The position numbers and the translations under genes are program-made. DNA of 11,664 bases from Bacteroidota bacterium (GTDB lineage: Bacteria; Bacteroidota; Bacteroidia; Bacteroidales; VadinHA17), in the NCBI GenBank assembly GCA_022711195.1, contig JAKLFN010000049.1, positions 1-11,664 on the forward strand, written 5' to 3'. Numbering within the stretch: position 1 is the stretch's first letter; every line of letters starts with the position of its first letter. Of this stretch, positions 7,188 through 11,664 are shown piece after piece. A model generated the notes under the pieces. That model ran no database searches and was not told where the DNA came from. It worked only from the letters and a program-made list of their open reading frames with translations.

Positions 7188-8054
7188 ATGAACAGGTTTC
7201 TCTGCTTTTCTGCCATATTTTGCATCGTTCTGGCCGGCGGCTGCTCGCATAAGCCGAAGGAAGGTCCGATAAAAGTCATGACATTCAATATCAGGTACGA
7301 CAATCCCCGCGACAGCCTCAATGCGTGGCCAAACAGGGCATCTGTCGTATGTGAATTCCTTAAATCAGTAAAACCTGACTTGCTGGGAATGCAGGAGGTT
7401 CTGTCGGGCCAGTATAATGTTCTCGACTCGGCACTTGAGGAATATGGTTCGGTTGGCGTGGGTCGGAGCGATGGAGCAAGGGGAGGAGAGATGAATCCGG
7501 TGTTTTACAGGAAGGAAAGGTTCGATATGATCAGGACAAAAACATTCTGGCTTTCCGAAACACCTGAAGCTGCAGGTTCACGCGCCTGGGGAGCCGGATT
7601 GCCCCGTATCGTGACATGGATGGAACTGGTGGATAAAAATTCAGGCGATCACTTCTTCTATTTCAATACACACTTTGCTCACGACTCTGACTCTGCAAGA
7701 GTGATGAGTTCAATGCTGCTGCTTCAGAAAGCCGACAGCATTGCGGGCGATTTTCCATTTATCATTACAGGCGATTTTAACCAGCTGCCCTCGAGCCGCG
7801 GTTATGCCATTCTTACAGGACCTGCAGAAAGTGTTCCCCTGTTGAAGGATTCGTATTCCATATCGGAGAAGAATCCTGAAGGACCAGCCTATACATTCAA
7901 CGGATTCTCCGACAAACAGGGAAGCGGAAGAATTGATTATATATTCGTCAAGGAAGGGATGAAAGTGCTGGAGCACAGCACTATAGTGAAGAAGGAACAC
8001 GGCATTTACATTTCCGACCACTGGCCGGTAGAAGCGATTATTGTGCTGAAATGA
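7188..8054 (+). CDS. Secreted, probably lipid-anchored EEP-family hydrolase
   Basis: This is a 288-residue DNase I-like fold (EEP) hydrolase, substrate unknown (phosphodiester or phosphomonoester). The N-terminus is a signal peptide (MNRFLCFSAIFCIVLAGG) ending at Cys19. AGGC is not a perfect lipobox, because Leu sits at -4, but lipidation is plausible in this phylum. The catalytic landmarks are all present: Asn34 in MTFNIRYDN, Glu70 in GMQEV, His162 in NTHFAH, Asp196 and Asn198 in TGDFNQLP, Asp250 in GRIDYIF, and Asp277/His278 in SDHWPV. The RYDNPRDSLNAWPNR segment after motif I is typical of the secreted EEP group often found in Bacteroidota. It differs from the membrane-anchored EEP protein at 2476-3555 in its anchor and subgroup. 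It is a single-gene unit transcribed divergently from mutL, and a repeat-rich gap separates it from the convergent ABC genes. Confidence 0.88.
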   Translation: MNRFLCFSAIFCIVLAGGCSHKPKEGPIKVMTFNIRYDNPRDSLNAWPNRASVVCEFLKSVKPDLLGMQEVLSGQYNVLDSALEEYGSVGVGRSDGARGGEMNPVFYRKERFDMIRTKTFWLSETPEAAGSRAWGAGLPRIVTWMELVDKNSGDHFFYFNTHFAHDSDSARVMSSMLLLQKADSIAGDFPFIITGDFNQLPSSRGYAILTGPAESVPLLKDSYSISEKNPEGPAYTFNGFSDKQGSGRIDYIFVKEGMKVLEHSTIVKKEHGIYISDHWPVEAIIVLK

Positions 8055-8070
8055 TTTTCTCCCTCTGATC

Positions 8071-8135
8071 CCGCAGATTTGCGCTGATCATTTTTTAAAG
8101 CTTTATTAATCTGCGTTTATCTGCGTAATCTGCGG
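8071..8135. repeat. CTGCG-type inverted and tandem repeat between convergent genes
   Basis: CCGCAGATT (8071-8079) and AATCTGCGG (8127-8135) form a perfect 9-base inverted repeat. The right half also contains ATCTGCGT three times in a row with 9-10 base spacing (from 8109, 8119 and 8128; the last unit lacks the final T). A palindrome TAAAGCTTTA (8096-8105) is in the middle. It resembles a repeat of the form AATCTGCGT-TATCTGCGT that I recall as scattered between genes in environmental Bacteroidota genomes. There is no T-run after either arm, so it is not a classic terminator, although it sits between converging transcripts. Confidence 0.6.
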
Positions 8136-8141
8136 AAAATA

Positions 8142-9260
8142 TTACGCGGTTTTGCGGTACATTCTTACTGCAAAAGCAGTGAACACGATTGATATGATTA
8201 TCAGCGAATAGATATCCCTGCTGATATCCTGAAATGAAGATCCCTTCAGCATTACCATCCTGTTGATGCGCATGAGGTAAGCCATCGGATTTATTATATC
8301 AAATTTCTGGGCCCAGCCAGGCATGCTCTCAAGAGGAGTAAATATGCCACTCATCAGGATGAATATTATCATGAAGAAGAATGCCACGAACATAAACTGC
8401 TGCTGAGTTGATGAGAATGTGGAAATAAGAAGGGCAAGCCCAAGGATAGCAACAAGAAATATAAATGAACCAAGGAAGAGAAGTCCAATGCTGCCTTCGA
8501 ATGGAATATTAAAGAATAACTTTCCGACTATCAGCCCCAGGGCCAGGTCGACGAGACCGATTAGAAGAAAGGGGATCATTTTTGCAGCTATGAACTGGAA
8601 CTTCCTGATAGGCGTCACATTTATCTGCTCAATTGTGCCGGCCTCCTTTTCCTTTACCAGGTTAAGGCCTGCCAGCAGGAATCCAATTGCTGTCACCAGT
8701 ATGCCGAGTATTCCGGGAAGCATGTAATATTTGTAGTTCAGCAGTTCATTGTACCAGTATCTGTTTGAGATATTGATCTGTGGTATGCCTGACATAGCAA
8801 GGTCGCCTCCATTGTCGATAATAATATTTGTACCGAAATCGCGTATTACACCGTTAAGATAAGCCCAGGAAAGTTGTGCCGTTGTTGCATTTATTGCGTT
8901 GACAGTGACCATGATCCTGCCTGCAACACCATTTCCAATATCCCTGCCGAATCCGGGGGGGATCTGCAGGGTCACATCGCTTTTATTCCTGTGAAGAAGA
9001 CTGTTTGCTTCTTCCTCTGAGAATGTCGAATACCTGATCTTAAAGAATGTGGATCCTTCAAGCTGGTTTATCAGTCTTCTTGAGTCGGCAGACATATCCC
9101 TGTCGATCAGGCAAAGGTTTACGTTCTTGACCTCAAAGGTGATTGCCGGTACCAGCAGGAGCATCTGTACAAGGGGAACGGCAAATATCGCCCTTCCCAT
9201 GAACTTGTCACGGAAGATCTGTATGAACTCTTTTCGTATCAGATATAATATTGTCCTCAT
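8142..9260 (-). CDS. ABC-2 type exporter permease (second permease)
   Basis: This is an inner-membrane subunit of an ABC exporter of the ABC-2/YhhJ-YbhR type. Of 372 residues, one N-terminal helix (about 22-42) is followed by a large extracytoplasmic domain (about 45-170), then five helices near 176-200, 223-248, 255-280, 286-306 and 350-366. The conserved cytoplasmic coupling motif after helix 2 reads KEKEAGTIEQINVTPIRKFQF (203-223), as in this family. FTPLESMP (307-314) is the usual motif before the last loop. It is the last gene of the ATPase-permease-permease unit, separated from the first permease by 65 bases that contain a tandem repeat. The substrate is unknown; relatives export drugs, lipids or polysaccharide-linked compounds. 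It most likely forms a heterodimer with the other permease. Confidence 0.92.
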   Translation of the reverse strand: MRTILYLIRKEFIQIFRDKFMGRAIFAVPLVQMLLLVPAITFEVKNVNLCLIDRDMSADSRRLINQLEGSTFFKIRYSTFSEEEANSLLHRNKSDVTLQIPPGFGRDIGNGVAGRIMVTVNAINATTAQLSWAYLNGVIRDFGTNIIIDNGGDLAMSGIPQINISNRYWYNELLNYKYYMLPGILGILVTAIGFLLAGLNLVKEKEAGTIEQINVTPIRKFQFIAAKMIPFLLIGLVDLALGLIVGKLFFNIPFEGSIGLLFLGSFIFLVAILGLALLISTFSSTQQQFMFVAFFFMIIFILMSGIFTPLESMPGWAQKFDIINPMAYLMRINRMVMLKGSSFQDISRDIYSLIIISIVFTAFAVRMYRKTA

Positions 9261-9279
9261 AATAAACTATTTACCTTAA

Positions 9280-9315
9280 TGCCGTTGTGCCCCTGCGCCG
9301 CTGCACCCCTGTGCC
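9280..9315. repeat. GCCCCTGCGCC repeat, two tandem units
   Basis: Two 16-base units lie head to tail: GTTGTGCCCCTGCGCC (9284-9299) and GCTGCACCCCTGTGCC (9300-9315). They differ at four positions, all transitions. A third copy lies at 11471-11491, where 20 of 21 bases match 9280-9300. The repeat fills the gap between the two permease genes. Confidence 0.65.
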
Positions 9316-9325
9316 TTTACTCTTA

Positions 9326-10435
9326 TCATTCCAGCCTTAACTTGAAGTTCCTCACGCTCAGTCCGATAAACAATGTTGTCATGATTGTAAGTATGAGCGT
9401 CTCTTTCCAGACATACAAAAACCCTGTTCCCTTGATCATAATGTTTTTAATAATAATGATAAAATACTTCGGTGGCATTACCGCTGCAATAATGTCATAG
9501 CCTTTTGGCATATTCTCTATCGGGAAAATAAATCCCGACAACAGGATTGTCGGAAGCATCAGTCCAAGGAAAGACATGAATATCGCCTGCTGCATCGTTT
9601 TTGAAACAGTAGAGATAAGGATCCCCAGCGAAAGGCTCATCAGGATGTAAAGCATGCTCTCAGCGAGCAGAAGGATGAGGCTCCCCTTCACCGGTAGATC
9701 AAAGACCAGCCAGGAAAGCATCAGAATCATTATTACGTTCACGAATGACAGCAGGAAATAAGGCATCACCTTTCCCAGTATTATCTGCATCGGCCTCAGA
9801 GGCGAAACAAGCAATACCTCCATGGTTCCGAATTCTTTTTCGCGGGTAATGGTTATGGAGGTCATGAGTGCACAGATCAGGATCAGGATCAGTGTTATCA
9901 CACCCGGGACAAACATGAAATGACCTTTTAATCCGGGGTTATAGAACATACGTACCTCGGGCTGGACAAGGATGTTCGCGGGGGCTGCTGTACTTATTAA
10001 TTCCCTGTTGAAATCTGAGACAATTGCTGTTACATAGTTTGTGATCAATGTTGCTGTATTTGGTTCTGATCCGTCGGCAATTATGCTTATTGAGGCCTTT
10101 CCGCGGCCCAGCAGATCGCGTCCGAAGTTCTCCCCGAAAACGATTACCGCCTTGGCCTTCCCACTCTTCATCACCCTGTCAATATCATTATAGGTCTGCA
10201 GGTTGCCGGCACTTCTGAAAAAGCCTGATGAACAGATCCTGTCTGATATTTTCTGGGTAACCTCATCACCCGAAAGATCAAGGAAGGCTACATTCGCATC
10301 TTTTATATCAGTGCTTACAACAAATCCGAAAATAAGGATCTGGGCCGTAGGTATCCCGAACAGGATGATAAGCGTCCTGAAATCCCTGAAAATATGCAGG
10401 AATTCTTTTTTTACGAATCCGAGAAACCTGTTCAT
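9326..10435 (-). CDS. ABC-2 type exporter permease (first permease)
   Basis: This is the second membrane subunit of the same exporter, 369 residues. The layout is the same as its neighbour: an N-terminal helix (about 22-42), an extracytoplasmic domain (about 45-170), then helices near 173-195, 223-245, 252-275, 283-303 and 345-362. The coupling motif is TREKEFGTMEVLLVSPLRP (197-215). FIFPIENMPKG (302-312) matches the FTPLESMPG of the partner. The two are homologous but far diverged, which favours a heterodimer. The starts also agree (MNRFLGFVKKEFLHIFRD against MRTILYLIRKEFIQIFRD). The ATPase gene lies upstream, across 184 bases of palindromic repeat. No Shine-Dalgarno or TAnnTTTG box is visible before the ATG, so expression probably depends on readthrough from the ATPase gene. 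Confidence 0.93.
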   Translation of the reverse strand: MNRFLGFVKKEFLHIFRDFRTLIILFGIPTAQILIFGFVVSTDIKDANVAFLDLSGDEVTQKISDRICSSGFFRSAGNLQTYNDIDRVMKSGKAKAVIVFGENFGRDLLGRGKASISIIADGSEPNTATLITNYVTAIVSDFNRELISTAAPANILVQPEVRMFYNPGLKGHFMFVPGVITLILILICALMTSITITREKEFGTMEVLLVSPLRPMQIILGKVMPYFLLSFVNVIMILMLSWLVFDLPVKGSLILLLAESMLYILMSLSLGILISTVSKTMQQAIFMSFLGLMLPTILLSGFIFPIENMPKGYDIIAAVMPPKYFIIIIKNIMIKGTGFLYVWKETLILTIMTTLFIGLSVRNFKLRLE

Positions 10436-10492
10436 TGTTAAATCATTTTGTCACTTCAGTTTCAAATACCACTATCCCCTTCTTCTTTTTTT

Positions 10493-10671
10493 ACCTCTCC
10501 CCAAACTTCCCGACAAGTCGGGACAAGCTCTCCCCCTGCTTTTTTTCTTTACCTCTCCCCAAACCCCTCCCCCAGGGGGGAGGGGCTTAATACCCCCTTC
10601 TCTCTCTGGGAGAAGGGGGCTAGGGGGATGAGGTTTTCTCTCCTGGGAGAGGGGGATTTAGGAGGAGAGGT
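10493..10671. repeat. GC-rich palindromic repeat cluster, MITE-like, overlapping the ATPase 3' end
   Basis: ACCTCTCC occurs at 10493-10500 and 10551-10558, and its inverted form GGAGAGGT at 10664-10671, so the cluster has inverted ends. Inside are several inverted repeats: TCCCGAC/GTCGGGA (10508-10523), CCCCTCCCCC/GGGGGAGGGG (10563-10584), CCCCCTTCTC/GAGAAGGGGG (10592-10618) and CTCTCC/GGAGAG (10638-10651). ACCTCTCCCCAAAC is repeated directly 58 bases apart (10493 and 10551). There is no transposase and no obvious target-site duplication. The right part (10620-10671) is translated as the end of the ABC ATPase. It could fold strongly in the operon mRNA and reduce permease expression. Confidence 0.7.
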
Positions 10672-11420
10672 TCATGTGATAAAGATGGCCCGGCAGGTCT
10701 TGCAATTTTCACAAAAACCTCTTCCACCGATTTTGCATCATATTGTTTCTTCAGCTCTTCAGGCGTATCAATTGCCACTATTCTTCCTTCACTCATTATT
10801 GAAATGCGGTCGCAGTATTCTGCTTCATCCATATAGTGTGTTGTCACAAAAACTGTTATTCCCTTGTCGGCGGTTTCATAGATCATTTCCCAGAACTGCC
10901 GCCTTGTGATCGGATCCACACCGCCTGTGGGTTCATCGAGAAAAACAATCTTCGGTTCATGGAAAACGGCAACCGAAAAGGCCAGCTTCTGTTTCATCCC
11001 GAGCGGCAGATCGGCTATCAGCCTGTCGCCGTATTCAACAAAGCTCAGCTTCTCAAGCAGATCTTCCGTCCGCTCTTTGATGGCAGTCTTTCTCATACCA
11101 TATATGCCTCCGTAGAGCATTATGTTCTCCCTGATGGTGAGGTCGGGGTAAAGAGAAAACTTCTGGCACATATAGCCGATGCTTTTCTTTATTTTTTCAG
11201 GTTCCTTACCTGCATTATAACCTGCCACTGTTACTTCTCCCGAAGTTGGTGCTGAGAGGCCCGAGAGTATCCTGATAGCAGTTGTTTTACCCGCACCATT
11301 TGCTCCCAGGAAGCCGAAGATCTCCCCCTCGAATACCTCAAAATTAAGGTTATCGTTGGCAGTGAAGCTTCCGAATTTCTTTACAAGATTCTTAACCGAT
11401 ATTACTGTTTTATAGTTCAT
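10620..11420 (-). CDS. ABC exporter ATP-binding protein with a repeat-derived C-terminus
   Basis: This is the cytosolic ATPase that drives the ABC-2 exporter formed with the two downstream permeases. It has 266 residues from ATG 11420-11418. An upstream TTG (11435) is in frame, but it lies in a repeat and before the usual beginning, so it is rejected. Motifs: Walker A GANGAGKTT (39-47), Q-loop Gln86 in YMCQKF, signature LPLGMKQK (138-145), Walker B VFLDEP (159-164), D-loop Asp169 and switch His195 in TTHYMDEAE. LPLG in place of LSGG is usual in the YhiH/YbhF-like subfamily. The natural fold seems to end near VEEVFVKIARP (232-242). The last 16 residues (PLLLNPPLPGEKTSSP, 251-266) are encoded by the palindromic repeat, so the original stop was probably lost when the repeat arrived. 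Activity is probably kept, as all catalytic motifs are upstream. Confidence 0.93.
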   Translation of the reverse strand: MNYKTVISVKNLVKKFGSFTANDNLNFEVFEGEIFGFLGANGAGKTTAIRILSGLSAPTSGEVTVAGYNAGKEPEKIKKSIGYMCQKFSLYPDLTIRENIMLYGGIYGMRKTAIKERTEDLLEKLSFVEYGDRLIADLPLGMKQKLAFSVAVFHEPKIVFLDEPTGGVDPITRRQFWEMIYETADKGITVFVTTHYMDEAEYCDRISIMSEGRIVAIDTPEELKKQYDAKSVEEVFVKIARPAGPSLSHEPLLLNPPLPGEKTSSP

Positions 11421-11435
11421 TTTAACCCACCCCAA

Positions 11436-11451
11436 CCCCTCCCGGGAGGGG
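11436..11451. repeat. Perfect 16-base palindrome upstream of the ABC ATPase
   Basis: CCCCTCCCGGGAGGGG is a perfect palindrome 16 bases before the ATPase start codon. With the preceding CCAA it looks like a short copy of the repeat type at 10561-10584. It may fold close to the start codon in mRNA read from the purF side. Confidence 0.55.
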
Positions 11452-11470
11452 ATTATTAAAGTTTATTTCT

Positions 11471-11491
11471 TGCCGTTGCGCCCCTGCGCCG
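11471..11491. repeat. Single copy of the GCCCCTGCGCC repeat
   Basis: This matches 9280-9300 at 20 of 21 positions and lies just after the stop codon of the purF-like gene. So the same repeat flanks the exporter unit upstream and also sits inside it. No T-run or promoter box is seen in this gap (11421-11495). Confidence 0.6.
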
Positions 11492-11495
11492 TACA

Positions 11496-11664
11496 TCAAA
11501 AATAACTCGTCCCATCCCAGCAATGGGTACATAATTGATCTTTAGGAAGACCTATAGCAGTGATCAGATCATCAAGCCGCTGATATAACAGTGAATCTAG
11601 CGCAAGATTTTCTGCAATTTTTTCAACCATTTTTCCATACTTTTCTGAATCCGGATCGGAATAT
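11496..11664 (-). CDS. purF: C-terminal end of amidophosphoribosyltransferase (5' end outside window)
   Basis: An open frame enters from the right edge and stops at TGA (11498-11496), giving the last 55 residues of a protein (YSDPDSEKYGKMVEKIAENL...). The end, AIGLPKDQLCTHCWDGTSYF, resembles the C-terminus of amidophosphoribosyltransferase, the first enzyme of de novo purine synthesis. That enzyme commonly ends with a YQRLDDLIxAIGLPKxxLCTxCWDG-like segment in Bacteroidota. The CTHC pair fits the CxxC that supplies two ligands to the Fe-S cluster in the Bacillus-type enzyme. The catalytic domains are outside the window, so the call rests on this tail only. It is transcribed in the same direction as the ABC genes, 75 bases upstream of the ATPase. 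Confidence 0.7.
   Translation of the reverse strand, partial: YSDPDSEKYGKMVEKIAENLALDSLLYQRLDDLITAIGLPKDQLCTHCWDGTSYF

Noticed and set aside
7068..7250. A 61-codon upstream extension of mutL
   Set aside because: The MADIIKLLPDSV start at 7067 is the family standard. The extension covers the divergent promoter region and the beginning of the EEP gene at 7188, and has no MutL-like features.
8109..8134. Possible CRISPR-like short tandem units
   Set aside because: The units are 8 bases with 1-2 base spacing, too short for CRISPR repeats and spacers, and no cas genes are present.
10448..10909. Plus-strand open frames across the palindromic repeat and the ATPase 3' end
   Set aside because: They consist of low-complexity repeat translation and the antisense of a well-supported ATPase gene.
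10998..11030. LPLG in place of the ABC signature LSGG, taken as a possible inactivating change
   Set aside because: This form is usual in YhiH/YbhF-like ATPases, and all other ATPase motifs are intact.
11421..11435. A TTG start five codons upstream of the ABC ATPase ATG
   Set aside because: The codons come from the flanking repeat-rich gap, and the ATG at 11420 gives the usual beginning of the domain.

Overview
The window looks like ordinary chromosome from a member of the Bacteroidota, probably an uncultured Bacteroidales-like lineage. The pointers are promoter boxes of the Bacteroidota type (TAnnTTTG, once with a TTG box 19 bases upstream), start codons with no clear Shine-Dalgarno sequence, a mutL-rhomboid-rhomboid-EEP hydrolase cluster of the kind I recall from this phylum, and Bacteroidota-like ends on MutL and PurF. 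The base composition looks even throughout. I see no phage, IS transposase, CRISPR, rRNA or tRNA. No stretch over 300 bases lacks a gene; the longest gap (10436-10619, 184 bases) is filled by a palindrome-rich repeat.

Layout. Bases 1-2492 on the + strand carry the C-terminal two thirds of a K+-dependent membrane pyrophosphatase (hppA, cut by the left edge), a strong 12-bp hairpin, and a PLP-dependent serine/threonine dehydratase or serine racemase-like enzyme. Bases 2476-7067 on the - strand hold, in order of transcription, mutL, two different rhomboid proteases joined by a TGATG overlap, and a membrane-anchored EEP-fold hydrolase that starts with TTG in the same frame as the preceding rhomboid, one codon after its stop. 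A well-formed Bacteroidota promoter lies between mutL and the rhomboids. A divergent promoter region (7068-7187) separates mutL from a secreted, probably lipid-anchored EEP hydrolase on the + strand (7188-8054). Bases 8142-11420 on the - strand encode an ABC-2 exporter: an ATPase followed by two homologous permeases. The right edge cuts a gene whose last 55 residues look like amidophosphoribosyltransferase (purF).

How the genes work together. The pyrophosphatase uses cytosolic PPi to build an ion gradient. MutL belongs to mismatch repair. The rhomboids and the anchored EEP hydrolase appear to be one transcription unit at the membrane. The ABC genes should form one export pump (one ATPase plus a permease heterodimer); no membrane-fusion or outer-membrane partner is present here.

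The most notable features are non-coding. The intergenic gaps are seeded with short palindromic or tandem repeats of at least four kinds (1487-1515, 8071-8135, 9280-9315 with 11471-11491, and 10493-10671 with 11436-11451). One of them appears to have supplied the last 16 codons of the ABC ATPase. I did not find convincing evidence of a new biological system; the rhomboid/EEP junction and the repeat-derived protein end are the best leads.
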